Below are positions 11,457 to 22,269 of a stretch of DNA of 64,000 bases, in pieces. Under the pieces are notes generated by a model. That model saw only the letters and a list, made by a program, of their open reading frames with translations. It was not told the origin of the DNA and did no database searches. Within the stretch, counting starts at the first letter, position 1. Each line of letters starts with the position of its first letter. The translations under genes were made by a program, and so were the position numbers. Source of the stretch: Sporisorium sorghi (Eukaryota; Basidiomycota; Ustilaginomycetes; Ustilaginales; Ustilaginaceae); assembly GCA_023212695.1 (NCBI GenBank), contig JALCCG010000109.1, positions 1 to 64,000 of the forward strand, in the 5' to 3' direction.

Positions 11457-14400
11457 CTACATCCACGAAAACTCAGGCACCTCCAAGAAGCTCTGCAGCC
11501 AGGTCCAGTCGACCGGCGTCGAGGTGCCCGTTGCGCCCGTCGGCGTCAGCGTCCCTGCGGCGTGCGCACCCTGCTGCTGCTGCTGCAACACCCCACCGTG
11601 CTGAGCGAACCCGAACTCCCCTACACCACCTGCCGCTGGTCCTGCGGCCCCAATAGGCGTGTGCGCAGTGTACGCTCCCGTCGTCGTCCCGCTGTGATGC
11701 TGAGCCGCCGACGCGTGGTGGTACGACTGAAGCTGTACGCCGTGATGCGAGTGAAAGTGCTGCGGAGAGTTGGGGATCGATCCGCTGCCCGCAGCGGTGG
11801 GGGCGAAGTGCCCAAACATACCTGTGCTGATGAAGCTGCCTGGTGAGAACGTCGCTCCACCCCCCGCCGTGGGTGTGGTGGACGGCGGCGTGCCCCCGCC
11901 CACCCGCGCTGAGAGATGCGGCGCTGCTGCGGGCGAGCCGTAATACCCTCCACTGCCACTGAACATCTTGACGCTAGCACCGGGCGAAGTCGACGCTTCC
12001 CCCGTCGCCGCCGCTGGAGCTTCTGCCTCTCCACCTGCCTCTGTCGAGCTGAACGGAGCGCTGGCTTCAGAGTGCAGGTTAAGCAGCGTCTCTGCCGCGG
12101 ATGAAGTGTCCATATTCGAGGTGCTCGCGTGACGGTGCTGCACGGGAGCCTGTGTATGAAGCGCTTCGACGCTCGACGACGCAGTGCGTGCCTGAGCGCG
12201 CGAGGTTGAGGGACCGGCCGAGCTCGACCGCCCCGCCCCGCTGCTGTCTGCGGAAAGCTGTGCTACGCCTCTCGGCCTTGGCCCCGCGTCGCCCTCCTCC
12301 TCCGCTGCCGCCTGCGTATCGAGCAAGCTCCTCGACCGCTTCGTGCCCGCTACGACGCTCGAACCGCTGCTCAACAGCGACCTGCCCTGCCTCGCCCCCG
12401 AACCCTCCTGCGCATCACCCTCAATCACATTGAGCAGCGAGTCAAAGTACTGCGCACAAAGCCCGACATGATCGTCCGCACGCACCTGGGCCCGTCTGAA
12501 CGACTCGCGCGTATCGCGCATGAGCTCGAGACACTTGCGCTCGTACTCCTTGCGCCGCCTTATCCTTGTCTTGACCTTTGCATACTCGTAGCCGAGCCGA
12601 TCCGACGCCGCTGCTGCCGCGGTGCTGGACGCAAAGTGCGGCGGCATGGACGGCAGCGGCAGCGAGATGAGGTAGGTGGCGAGGAGTGCGGCGTGCGGCG
12701 CGAGCACCATGATCATGTCCTGCGCGTGGCGCAGTATGGTGGCGGGCATCTGGATGGTGTGCACGAGCAGGTTGAGCGCCGAGTCGAGGCAGGTGTAGTA
12801 GATCTGCTCGGCGCGGTCGTCCATCGCGGAGAGGGCGGAGGGGGAGAAGGCAGATGTAGCTCCGGTGGCGGCGCTGCTCGACTTGCCCAGGTGGGTGGGT
12901 TTGGCCTTGTTGATGTCGCGCAGCGAGGCACGAAACGCGATGCTCGAGATCTGCATCACCAGGCTGCTGCGCATCACGCTGAGCAGGTGCATGCGTGCAT
13001 CGAGCGGCAGGTGACACGCAAAGTCGTGCCTTTCTCGCGCTCTCCCCGTCCCACCATCCACCTCCGCCTCTTCCCCTTCCCCCATCTCCTCCTCAACATC
13101 ACGCCTGAACCGCTGATCAATCTTTCGCGCCTGCAACTCCCACCGACTCGTCCACCCCTCCAACTCATCCATAAAACTCTGCAGCAGCAAAAAACACTCG
13201 CTCCCGCCATACAGCGTATCCTTCTCCTGCGCCTGCGCACGCTCCATGATCGACTTGTACTTGGTCTGCAGCAGCACCGAGTCGATATCCGCACACAGCA
13301 GGATGTCGTCCTCGGTCGCAAGCGCATCGTCGGCCCAGGCGAGCAGGTTGCGCAACAGGCTCGGCCCGCGGTCAAAGTTGGGCCGTGGCGCAAAGTGCAA
13401 CAGATGCGTGTGTTCTTGGATGAAATGAAAGAGGAATTGGCGCTGCTGGTTGCGACGGAGTCGTTGTTGGGAGAGGGTGGCGGCTGTGCTGGCGTCGTCT
13501 GCAGGTCGGGCGCCGGTCTTGGATCGTGCCGTGGTCCCGGACGATGGCAGGAGCGATAACAGCTCGGTGGGGATGTCGCTCATGATCTTGGCCGCATAGC
13601 TGCAGTAGAGGATCGTAAAATGATCATCCGCCTCCTTCCACACGGACGACAAATACATAGCGACGCCCGTCTCCATCCTCCGATCGCCCATCGCAAACGC
13701 CGTGATCGCCAGACTGCGCACATGCGTCCCCAGCTTCGCCGAGATCGTTGCCGTCACCCGGTCATCGTCCGGCCTATTGTGCGGCCCCTCAAACGTCGGC
13801 GCAGCGAAGAAACTCGAAGCGTCGCTGTGCACCTCGTCCGCATCAGCCGCGAGCTCGATGTACCTCGAGGCGAGATACAGAATCGTCGAGTAGAGAAACG
13901 ACGACGAAGCACGCACCGCATCGTGCGAGACAAAGCACGGGTCGAAGTTCATCCCCCACGGATTGAGATGCTGGAAGTAGTAGTCGTAGAGGCGGAGCGC
14001 AGCGGGCATGGAGAGGATGCCAGCGTCGACGGGGTCCTTGGGGCCGAACAGGTTGAGCGTGCTGGGTAGCCTAGGGTATCGAGCGCTGACGGCGGAGGCG
14101 GCCTCTTCCGCAGCGGTCGTGACGCCTGCGCGCTTGTCGACGGGGCGCAGGAGGCTGCGGAACGTCGATGCGAAGTGCTGAGATGGAGCGGATGTGTTTG
14201 CAGCTGCTTGAGAGGAGCCTGTCGAGGGCTCTGCGGTGTTTGGGCCGTTCTGATCTTCCGCTTTGACGGTGGCTTTGCTGTCTGCGTCTCCTTCCTTGCC
14301 ATCCACGTGACCTGCTGCTGCTGCGGAAGGCGAGGACCCTCTCTTGGTACCACTGGACCCGAGCTTGCTGCTGCTCGACTTGGACGTGGAAGCCTGTAGA

Positions 14401-15296
14401 TTGTCGTGAGCCACCTCACCCTTGCTGACGAACGTATAAGTGGAGCCGCGTTGTGGGATCTTCTGCGCCAGCATCTCCCAGATTCTGCGGCGCGCATTTG
14501 TATCGAGCTCGTGCAGATTGTTCGCGAGCCGGTGCGCTCTCGCCTTGCTGTTGGAACGACTGCCGTTGGACCTCGTAGATGCAGCATCTCTGCTTTTCCG
14601 GTGACCCGACTCGGCGTTTCCGGTATCGTCCCCCAGTATTGACGTACCATCGGCGTTGGCACGGTCTGCGGCGAGAACACCATCCGCATTAGCCGCACCC
14701 GAGTCACCTTTGACCGCACCATCCTCGTGAGCCGAATCGCTATCGTGCTCCGACCCCACCTCATCATCCGACACGCCGAACCGCGACGAGCCCAGCCCTG
14801 CATCCAGCTCGTCCACATCCAACGTCGCCAGCTTCGACACAGGCTTACGACCGCGATGATGGCGCACGAACCTGCACTCGAACGAGAACTTGGCGCATCG
14901 ATCACAGGCATCCTGGCTGTCCGTTACGTGGCACTTTGTCTTTGCGAGTCGACACTCGAGACACGCGCGACTACTGCGGCGCTTCTCGGACTTGTCGTTG
15001 CTCATGTTGGGTTTGCGACGCTTCGCCGACGACGGCGTGGATGTGGATGGTGCGGGTGAGGAGGAAGTGCGGGACGACTTAGTCGGGTGGCTGGGCTTGC
15101 TCTGCTTGGACGGCGATGCATGGGAGGTGGAGGATGTTGGGCGAGCAGCGTGTGGATCGCGGCGTCCGTTTTGGTCGTCGTTGCGATGGGATGGAGAGGT
15201 CGAGCCGTTGGTTGTCAAAGATGATGCGGTAGTGTTTGCAGAAGGCACACCACGCCGTGATGGTGTCGAACCGGTGGAAGATGTAGAAGCCGTCAT
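11457..15296 (-). CDS. Zn2Cys6 transcription factor with fungal-specific TF domain
   Basis: Single exon, 1279 aa, ATG at 15296. After a Ser/Thr/Pro-rich N-terminus and a basic patch, a zinc cluster spans residues 112-141, with Cys112, 115, 122, 131, 134 and 141 (spacing 2-6-8-2-6), followed by the basic linker VRHHRGRK. A region around residues 440-520 (HLNPWGMNFDPCFV, SFLYSTILYLASRYIEL) fits the middle-homology region. The C-terminus is Gly/Ala/His/Gln-rich, including a Gln tract, and could be an activation domain. Expected role: nuclear DNA binding, probably as a dimer. The target genes are unknown. It is the nearest regulator to the amine oxidase gene, and a regulatory link is only a guess from position. 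Confidence 0.9.
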   Translation of the reverse strand: MTASTSSTGSTPSRRGVPSANTTASSLTTNGSTSPSHRNDDQNGRRDPHAARPTSSTSHASPSKQSKPSHPTKSSRTSSSPAPSTSTPSSAKRRKPNMSNDKSEKRRSSRACLECRLAKTKCHVTDSQDACDRCAKFSFECRFVRHHRGRKPVSKLATLDVDELDAGLGSSRFGVSDDEVGSEHDSDSAHEDGAVKGDSGAANADGVLAADRANADGTSILGDDTGNAESGHRKSRDAASTRSNGSRSNSKARAHRLANNLHELDTNARRRIWEMLAQKIPQRGSTYTFVSKGEVAHDNLQASTSKSSSSKLGSSGTKRGSSPSAAAAGHVDGKEGDADSKATVKAEDQNGPNTAEPSTGSSQAAANTSAPSQHFASTFRSLLRPVDKRAGVTTAAEEAASAVSARYPRLPSTLNLFGPKDPVDAGILSMPAALRLYDYYFQHLNPWGMNFDPCFVSHDAVRASSSFLYSTILYLASRYIELAADADEVHSDASSFFAAPTFEGPHNRPDDDRVTATISAKLGTHVRSLAITAFAMGDRRMETGVAMYLSSVWKEADDHFTILYCSYAAKIMSDIPTELLSLLPSSGTTARSKTGARPADDASTAATLSQQRLRRNQQRQFLFHFIQEHTHLLHFAPRPNFDRGPSLLRNLLAWADDALATEDDILLCADIDSVLLQTKYKSIMERAQAQEKDTLYGGSECFLLLQSFMDELEGWTSRWELQARKIDQRFRRDVEEEMGEGEEAEVDGGTGRARERHDFACHLPLDARMHLLSVMRSSLVMQISSIAFRASLRDINKAKPTHLGKSSSAATGATSAFSPSALSAMDDRAEQIYYTCLDSALNLLVHTIQMPATILRHAQDMIMVLAPHAALLATYLISLPLPSMPPHFASSTAAAAASDRLGYEYAKVKTRIRRRKEYERKCLELMRDTRESFRRAQVRADDHVGLCAQYFDSLLNVIEGDAQEGSGARQGRSLLSSGSSVVAGTKRSRSLLDTQAAAEEEGDAGPRPRGVAQLSADSSGAGRSSSAGPSTSRAQARTASSSVEALHTQAPVQHRHASTSNMDTSSAAETLLNLHSEASAPFSSTEAGGEAEAPAAATGEASTSPGASVKMFSGSGGYYGSPAAAPHLSARVGGGTPPSTTPTAGGGATFSPGSFISTGMFGHFAPTAAGSGSIPNSPQHFHSHHGVQLQSYHHASAAQHHSGTTTGAYTAHTPIGAAGPAAGGVGEFGFAQHGGVLQQQQQGAHAAGTLTPTGATGTSTPVDWTWLQSFLEVPEFSWM

Positions 15297-15650
15297 GTTC
15301 TAAAGCTTCCTTCCCTTCCAAAAGGTCGGAAGACGGTGTCTAGCCAGACTCCTGGGTCTTCTCGGGATGGAAAGCAAGGCGCAATCTCGCAAGATGCAAC
15401 CGGGCTGGCGTCTAGACCGGCAAGTGGAATCTTGAGCAAGCCCTCCAATCCCACGCTCCTTTTGCTGTCTATTGTCTTTCTGCAGCTGCAGCCCCCTCTG
15501 CACGACGTCGCAGCTATGCTTGCATCCGAGTCGGCGGGTATGCGCGGAGGCCAAGGCGATGTTGATGCTATCTCGAATGGCGGGCGACGATGTTGTTTCG
15601 AGGGGAACATGCACCATGACCGGAAGCGAAAAGCAAAATTCTTCTCCACC

Positions 15651-15719
<69 letters not shown>

Positions 15720-15989
15720 TTTTTTTCCCGTTCAAAAAACAAAAATCCGAAGCTGTCAAAAAGCCCTTCGACTCTCCCACGCTGGTGAGCCTGCCATCGT
15801 CTTTAGCGACGCCTTCGAAAGCTTTCCTTTCTGTATGATCTACAGGCCATGTCTTCCTCTCTCACAAGCATCCACAGACTCACAAACAAAGGGTGAGACA
15901 ACAACATGAATTACGAATACAAGAAACACGAGGCGAGAATGCTACGGAGTAAAGTGATGACGAAGCAAAAATAACCTGAAAGCTCTTCT
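15297..15989. other. Intergenic between Zn2Cys6 factor and amine oxidase
   Basis: 693 bp between two minus-strand genes: upstream region of the regulator and 3' flank of the amine oxidase. It is dominated by a long poly-T run, and no gene was recognised. Confidence 0.6.
15672..15718. repeat. Poly-T run, 47 nt
   Basis: 47 uninterrupted T, preceded by degenerate CTTTT units (from about 15653), which suggests slippage expansion of a pyrimidine tract. Confidence 0.92.
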
Positions 15990-18440
15990 CTACAAACGAC
16001 TCGAGCCGTCGTTGGCGCAGCAAGCGCAGTTCTGGGGATGAGCTGCCGTCATCGCACCCGAAGCCGATCGAGATGGAGCCGACAAGCTGATGCCATGCCT
16101 TGGCTGATCCGCCGCCCCCGCAGGCTTCTTACTCGAGCAGCAGCCGCCACTCGCATTCGAGGCTGCAGATCCACTTGACGCCGGCGCGGCAGGATTCGCC
16201 TTGACATCGAGCTGCGGCTTGCCCTCATTGCTGCCAAACGCGCTCCTCGAGAACGGATCGTTAAGCGCGGGCAGATCCTGAGCCGGGTTAAAGTCGAAAA
16301 AGTTGGCCGGCTTGAGCCACACATTGAGGTGCTCGACGGGCATCACGGGGAACTGCTCAGCGTGCGGGATGTGCGTGATGCCGTAGATGGCGTGCACGGT
16401 GATCTCCTCGTCGTCGACCTTGTTCTTCTCCCTGGCCCAGTTGCCGAGCGAGTCCGGCGCGGTGCCGCGCTGCTGGGGCACGTACTTGCCCGCCGGCCAC
16501 AGCTGCTCCTCATTGTATTTGGTCACCCAGAGCGAGTGTTTGGTGAACTCGGCGCGCTGCGCGACCATCGAGTCCGTCTGCAGCGCCAGCGGCTCCCAGT
16601 CGCGCGTGTGGATCTTGTAGCCCACAGGCAGCCCCGCGGCGTAGTGCTGCTTGTGCGTGTTGTAGATCGCCCACGTGCGGTGGCGCGACCAGTCCCAGTC
16701 GTAGCCACCAGACACGTCGATGGGGGTTTGGACAGTGACAAAGCCGTTGCCGAGGTAGTTGCGGTCCGAACCTGTCGGGGCGGAGGTTGGCTCGCAGTCG
16801 GTCTGCACCACCGTGTTCTCGCACCCGTCCACCATGGGGTCGATCTTGAGCGCGAATAGGTGCTGGTGGTAGTGCGCGTTGACTCGCGGTGCCACCTCGA
16901 CACCGTACGGGTTCGGCTCGTCGCGGTCCTTCACGTACAGGTTGAGGATGCCCGAGAGCTTGGTCTCGAGCTGAATGCTCCCGTCCGTGTGGAACATGTA
17001 GGCAAAGATGTACTCGTAGTTGGCAATGGTGCAGATCATCTGCACCACCAGCTTGCGCCCACGTGCCGAACGAACCTTGCCGCCCGGTCGGTAGTCGGTG
17101 TGCTTCCACGCAATACCAGCATCCTCCTCATGAATGCAAATCGCATTCTCCACCACCGTCGGCGTACCATCGTGCGCAACATAGTGGCCATCCAGGTAGT
17201 GGATGGTGCCCAGGCAATCACAGCCAAGCTTGAGACTGTTCGAGAGCGTGCCCATGCCGTACTCGCCGACGTCAAAGGCAAACTTGCGCGGATGCGGGTG
17301 CTCGGTCGATGCATACGGCACCACCATCTCGGCGACCGACATACGGTACACGATAGGACGCACATTGCCCTGGTCGTTGTAGCTGATGGTCGACATGACA
17401 AGACCGTCGCGAGGGTGGAAGCCGATGTGCATCTTCCACTTTTGCCACTCGAGCTCGTTGCCGTTGAGCGTGAAGCTCACGCCTTTGGGCTGGACGACGT
17501 GCAGCGGCTTGAGGTCGGTGCGCAGGGGAGGCATCTTGGGGTCCGAGACCATGAGCTCGGGGAGGTAGTCGAACGACTCCATGGGTGGGGGGATGCGCTT
17601 GCGGCCGGCGTAGGCGAGCGCCTCGTCGCGGTCCATGGTGACGGGACCGGGTTTTGAGGTGCCCTCTGGCGTCGAGAGCTTGCCCGTGACCGGGTCGCGG
17701 TGGCCAGGGAAGTCGATGGCGATCACCTTGCCCGAGTTGGAGTCGATGACGGGGTAGAAGTCCATCGGGTGAGCGTAGAGGTTCTCGTGCTCGCTCTTGC
17801 GGGCGTACACGAGGCACTGCTGCACACGCAGGCTCTTGTCGAAACGGTCGTCGTAGCCGATGGACCAGCCGTCGGCGTAGAGGTTTTCGGGCTCGATGCC
17901 CACCTCGCGCGCAATGGCGACGATGCGCGGGTCATTGCGGAGGATCAGCTCGGCATCGTTGACCTCTTCCGGGGTCAGACCGGGCTGAACACCCACATCG
18001 AGCTTCTTGAGGCTCTCGACCTTGCCGAGAGCATGTGCGGTCGAGGGAGCGTACTTGCCATCGCGGCCAGGGAGGGGCAGGTCGTTGGCGATGGACACTT
18101 TGACCTCGTACGTCTCGCCAGTGACGACGTCGATGAGCTGCACCTCCGCGCGTCGGTTGAGCAGCTGAAGCGCTTTGCGGTCATCGAGCTTGGTACCACG
18201 AGGGAGAGGAAGACCGAGGGCGTAGAGCACAGCGGCCTTGACGGGAGGGATGAGGAGCGAGCTGCAGAACTTGACAGCCTTGACCGGGGTGCGTGCGGCA
18301 AAGTGACTTCGCACAATGAGCGAGACAGCCGAGATCTCCTGGGCCGTGAGCGGGTCAAGGGGATGGTGGTCGAGCTGGAGCGTGGTCTTGCGAGCACCTC
18401 CCGAGGGATTGAAGGAATCGGACTGAGTGGACGACATCAT
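15990..18440 (-). CDS. Copper-containing primary amine oxidase, probable peroxisomal
   Basis: Single exon, 816 aa; two adjacent ATGs (18440, 18437) make the start slightly ambiguous. The catalytic motif ANYEY places the topaquinone-forming tyrosine at residue 475. The upstream base region is present as YLDGHYV. Copper ligands fit HQH in NAHYHQHLFALKID plus the later VEHLNVW histidine. Known reaction: primary amine + O2 + H2O gives aldehyde + NH3 + H2O2. The chain ends in Ser-Arg-Leu, a canonical type-1 peroxisomal signal, as seen in yeast peroxisomal amine oxidases. About 80 residues before it form an unusual Ser/Ala/Cys-rich tail with CC and CACC pairs. It is divergent from the aldehyde dehydrogenase at 19670, which could remove its product. 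Substrate preference is not readable. Confidence 0.94.
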   Translation of the reverse strand: MMSSTQSDSFNPSGGARKTTLQLDHHPLDPLTAQEISAVSLIVRSHFAARTPVKAVKFCSSLLIPPVKAAVLYALGLPLPRGTKLDDRKALQLLNRRAEVQLIDVVTGETYEVKVSIANDLPLPGRDGKYAPSTAHALGKVESLKKLDVGVQPGLTPEEVNDAELILRNDPRIVAIAREVGIEPENLYADGWSIGYDDRFDKSLRVQQCLVYARKSEHENLYAHPMDFYPVIDSNSGKVIAIDFPGHRDPVTGKLSTPEGTSKPGPVTMDRDEALAYAGRKRIPPPMESFDYLPELMVSDPKMPPLRTDLKPLHVVQPKGVSFTLNGNELEWQKWKMHIGFHPRDGLVMSTISYNDQGNVRPIVYRMSVAEMVVPYASTEHPHPRKFAFDVGEYGMGTLSNSLKLGCDCLGTIHYLDGHYVAHDGTPTVVENAICIHEEDAGIAWKHTDYRPGGKVRSARGRKLVVQMICTIANYEYIFAYMFHTDGSIQLETKLSGILNLYVKDRDEPNPYGVEVAPRVNAHYHQHLFALKIDPMVDGCENTVVQTDCEPTSAPTGSDRNYLGNGFVTVQTPIDVSGGYDWDWSRHRTWAIYNTHKQHYAAGLPVGYKIHTRDWEPLALQTDSMVAQRAEFTKHSLWVTKYNEEQLWPAGKYVPQQRGTAPDSLGNWAREKNKVDDEEITVHAIYGITHIPHAEQFPVMPVEHLNVWLKPANFFDFNPAQDLPALNDPFSRSAFGSNEGKPQLDVKANPAAPASSGSAASNASGGCCSSKKPAGAADQPRHGISLSAPSRSASGAMTAAHPQNCACCANDGSSRL

Positions 18441-19669
18441 AGCGAGCTTTGCGATATTGACACACGCAAGAGTCTACTGATGAGGCGTATCTGCTAGCGC
18501 AAAGAGGAGGGGCTAAGGTTTTGGCGCAGGGGATGTTGGTTGAGATGTTTTAGCCAGAGTGAATCGCTTACACGTGCTTGTGCTTGGTATGCGGGATCGA
18601 GATTGCTTGAAGGAGGAAGGAGGAGGGAATGAACGAGGGTTGAGGGTGAGGATGAGGGATTATATGGAGGTGAGCGTTCAGCTCGAGACCAGTCGAATGG
18701 CTCAGGCTGGCAGCACTTTTTTCCGAGAGATAGATGCACCCTGGCATGGGAGCTAGACGAGGGACCAGGAAAAGGGAGGAGCTTAACGAGGTCGAGGCAT
18801 TTGTGCTGGCTGTTGGGCTCGACTCGGGGCCACATGATCTCGACTCTGTGCCAAGGGAAAGCAAAGAGCGTATCGCGGTCGTCGAATTCTGCTCGACGAG
18901 TTGCATCTTTTGACTGCAAGTATGTACAGCCTTTTGGTAAGCAACGATGCCAGACAGGGCAAGTGGGCGGCGATGCAAAGAGAGGAGGAGCGATAATGGC
19001 GCTGTCCAGCAACCGGAAGAATCGGCACGGCAGTCGAGCTCTTTCGCAGGCCTGGCTCCAAGGAAATGGCATTCCGGCTGAGGTTTGCAAGAGGGGCACA
19101 TGATAAGCCAGGCCATGGCGACAGAGCCGAAACCGCTCAAAGCTGGGCCCACCAAAGCGAAAGGGTCTCTAGACTGGCGTTTTATCGAAGTCTGCTCAGT
19201 CCTTAACGAGGTCGCTCTGGCGTGGTGCCTTGTCCAGTGTGAGCAGCTTGACTGCCGTCACGTACTGCAGAGATAAGCCTGACTTTTTTTTTTTTTTTCT
19301 TTTTTTTCTTTTTTTTTTTCCTTTTAGCCATTTTTAATTTGTGTTTGCTGCCCACTGTGTGGGTGGGAGAAGAAGACGAAGGTCAGCAGGAGGTGGGCTC
19401 GACGACCGACTGGAGTGAGCTTCTTTGTGAATGGAGTGGGCGGGTAGCGATTCGAGCGAGACGCTCCAGAAGCGCGGTTGTTGAAGGTACCGCACAGAGC
19501 ACTGCGACTTCCGAAACGAGCTCGTGACAAAAGTCTGATCCTTCGAGCTCCTGTCCTCATTGCTCAAGCGATCGCTCCGTCTTTACAAAAGAATCCCAAA
19601 GAGGCTTCACTTGTCCGCTCACACCTCCCATCATCTCTATCCGACCTTCAAGCACCAGGATTTGACACC
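18441..19669. promoter_or_regulatory. Shared upstream region, amine oxidase / aldehyde dehydrogenase
   Basis: 1.23 kb between divergent genes. Two perfect GATAAG motifs (19102-19107 and 19272-19277) and one GATAAT (18992-18997) are candidate sites for an AreA/Nit2-type nitrogen regulator. An interrupted poly-T run lies at 19284-19320. Confidence 0.5.
19284..19320. repeat. Interrupted poly-T tract
   Basis: Three T runs separated by single C residues, about 350 nt upstream of the aldehyde dehydrogenase ATG. Confidence 0.85.
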
Positions 19670-21235
19670 ATGAACACCTCGCAAGCCACCTCAAGCCGCT
19701 CACCGGAGCCGCTCACCATCACAACGCCCACCGGCAACAAGTGGCAAGTACCCTCAGGCATTTTCATCAATAACGCCTTCCACGCCTCGGTCTCTGGCAA
19801 AACGTTCGACTCTATCAACCCCGCCACGGGCGAGACCCTGTGCACGCTCGCCCTCGGAGGCGCTGCCGACGTCGAAGCCGCCGTCAAAGCCGCCCGAACC
19901 GCCTTCACCACAGTCTGGGGCAAGAAGTCCACGCCCACACAGCGCTCACGATTGCTTCTCAATTTCGCCGATCTGGTCGACAAGCACCTCGACGAGCTGG
20001 CGGAGCTCGAAAGCATGGACAACGGCAAACCCGTGTGGATGGCGAGCAGCTTCGACGTGCCCGATTCGGCCGGCTGCTTGCGCTACTACGGCGGCTTGGC
20101 GGACAAGGTCGAGGGCAAGACGATCGAGCAGACCGAGGGCGAGAAGATTGCGTACACGCGTATCGAGCCTCTGGGCATCTGTGGGCAGATCATCCCGTGG
20201 AACTATCCGATCCAGATGGCCGCGTGGAAGCTGGGACCTGCGCTTGCAGCTGGGAACTGTGTGATCTTGAAGCCGGCGGAGCAGACGCCCTTGACGGCAC
20301 TTAAGCTGGCGCAGTTGTCGGTCGACGCTGGTTTTCCGCCGGGTGTTATCTCGGTTGTGAATGGGTATGGCGCCGAGGTGGGCGAGGCGATCTCGAGGCA
20401 CATGGATATCCAGAAGGTCGCGTTCACCGGCTCGACAGCTACGGGCAAGCGCATCATGAAGGCAGCTGCCGAGAGCAACATGAAGAAGGTCACGCTCGAG
20501 CTTGGCGGCAAGTCGCCCGTGGTGGTGTTCGAGAGCGCCGACATCGAGCAGGCCGTGCGGTGGGTGTGCTTGGGAATCCTCTTCAACCAGGGCCAAGACT
20601 GCACCGCTGGCTCGCGTCTCTTCGTCCAAGACAAGATCTACGACAGCTTTATGCAGCAGCTCGTGGCGGCGTTCAAGGCGCACAAGGTGGGCGACCCCTT
20701 CCACGAGCTCACGTTCCAGGGCCCACAAGTGAGCCTGCAGCAGCAGCAGAAGATCCTCGACCTGATCGAGTCTGGCAAGCGCCAAGGCGCTAAAGTGGAA
20801 GTGGGCGGTCAGGCGTGGAAGAGCCCCGACGCCAGGTTCAGCAAGGGCTTCTTCGTCGAGCCCACCATTTTCTCAGGATGCCGCAAGGGGATGCGCATCG
20901 TCGACGAGGAGGTCTTCGGCCCGGTCCTGGCAGTGGCCAAGTTCAGCACGGAGGAGGAAGCCGTCCAGCTCGCCAACGAGACCGCGTACGGGTTGGGAGC
21001 CGGCGTGTTTTCCGAGAACGCAAGCCAGATTCAGCGTATGGTGTCTGCCATCGACGCAGGCACCGTGTGGGTCAACAACTATGTGGCGCTGAGCAACTCG
21101 GTGCCGTTCGGAGGCATGAAGGCCAGTGGGTTCGGCAGGGAGCTGGGCGTGGACGCCATCAAAGCCTACTGCGATGTCAAGGCGATTCACTGGAACTACG
21201 GCGAGAAGCTCGACTGGCCTCTTCCGAAGCTTTGA
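19670..21235 (+). CDS. NAD(P)-dependent aldehyde dehydrogenase
   Basis: Single exon, 521 aa from ATG 19670; the frame is open upstream but the family starts here. Signatures: IPWNYP, FTGSTATGKRI (cofactor loop), LELGGKSP with general-base Glu277, NQGQDCTAGSR with catalytic Cys311, and EVFGPV near the C-terminus. Known reaction: aldehyde + NAD(P)+ + H2O gives carboxylic acid. The N-terminus has no obvious mitochondrial presequence, so cytosol is likely. The gene is divergent from the copper amine oxidase, and the pair could carry an amine to the acid. U. maydis has ALDH-family indole-3-acetaldehyde dehydrogenases (Iad1, Iad2). This gene could be an orthologue, but that needs a search. Confidence 0.95.
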   Translation: MNTSQATSSRSPEPLTITTPTGNKWQVPSGIFINNAFHASVSGKTFDSINPATGETLCTLALGGAADVEAAVKAARTAFTTVWGKKSTPTQRSRLLLNFADLVDKHLDELAELESMDNGKPVWMASSFDVPDSAGCLRYYGGLADKVEGKTIEQTEGEKIAYTRIEPLGICGQIIPWNYPIQMAAWKLGPALAAGNCVILKPAEQTPLTALKLAQLSVDAGFPPGVISVVNGYGAEVGEAISRHMDIQKVAFTGSTATGKRIMKAAAESNMKKVTLELGGKSPVVVFESADIEQAVRWVCLGILFNQGQDCTAGSRLFVQDKIYDSFMQQLVAAFKAHKVGDPFHELTFQGPQVSLQQQQKILDLIESGKRQGAKVEVGGQAWKSPDARFSKGFFVEPTIFSGCRKGMRIVDEEVFGPVLAVAKFSTEEEAVQLANETAYGLGAGVFSENASQIQRMVSAIDAGTVWVNNYVALSNSVPFGGMKASGFGRELGVDAIKAYCDVKAIHWNYGEKLDWPLPKL

Positions 21236-22075
21236 TCATACACCTCCTTTCACCATCTGTTTTGCTGTAGTTACCGGAAAGAGAGTCTTCATTCAAAAAC
21301 TTTATTCTTCGAGAGCGACTTCATTTCATGCTGGACCTGAGCAGGTGATGGACAGCAAACGTCGCCCCACACCTGGCCTGCATAATGATATGAAGCTGTC
21401 AAACACCGACGACGCCTTGCGTTCCTGTTCAAGCAGCTGCCGCTTCCGATGCATAGCGACCTTTGCCTCCGTACTGAAAGTCGTGTGACCTCGCAGTCCC
21501 ATCGAGATGCTCCTCAACAAACGTCAAGGTTGCGTGGCTAACGCGGCTAGCGCGGATATCGCCGTGTTTGCTGCCAAGGCTCGATAGACCCTTGCCTTTC
21601 TCGCTTCTGTTGGTCGATGTTGTCAAGGGAAGCTTTCGATGAGCATGATTTTCCCGAATGCTTTGAAGGTTTTCAAGTCTCGTTAAGCACCCATTTCAGA
21701 CTGTCGTATCTACACGCCCAGTTCGAAAAAGGCGTTGTGGCAGTAATCGCTCACCGAGCTTTTGCCATGCTTTGGCTTCGCATGCTCCATTGTTTCGGAC
21801 GCTTATCCATGACAACGAGCTCAGTAGGGTCGGCTCGGGGCATCTCGCGAGGGTGCACCGAGGATCCGACTGAAGCAAGCAGAGGGTGGTGACACAAGCT
21901 CCAACGTCCTTTGAGCTAAGCTCGGCCCAGCGATAAGCCGAACAGTACCGGCAATGAGAACACGATACCATGTCGGCTGACCTCTCGAGAGGCGTCCTTG
22001 CCTTGCGATATCTCGTCAAAAGCGACGAGACATTTTCGCCTTCAAAGCACCAATGACCAAGCAGGGCTTTGTGTC

Positions 22076-22078
<3 letters not shown>

Positions 22079-22108
<30 letters not shown>
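22079..22108. repeat. (TC)n dinucleotide run
   Basis: About fifteen TC units, followed by CTCTCG variants. Confidence 0.9.
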
Positions 22109-22111
<3 letters not shown>

Positions 22112-22225
22112 CTCGCTCTCGCCAGCTTGTGCCTGCCGCGGACCCAGTCCAAATTGAAATTGCTGATTGGTGTTTTACCCCGCAAGCATGCGAGCGCTGT
22201 GCTGCCTCTCTATCGAACTTTTGCG

Positions 22226-22226
<1 letters not shown>

Positions 22227-22269
<43 letters not shown>
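22227..22269. repeat. Poly-T run, 43 nt
   Basis: 43 uninterrupted T residues about 1.05 kb upstream of the permease start. Confidence 0.92.

Noticed and set aside
15293..15788. Overlapping ORFs around the 47-nt poly-T
   Set aside because: Lys or Phe homopolymer translation; no family features.
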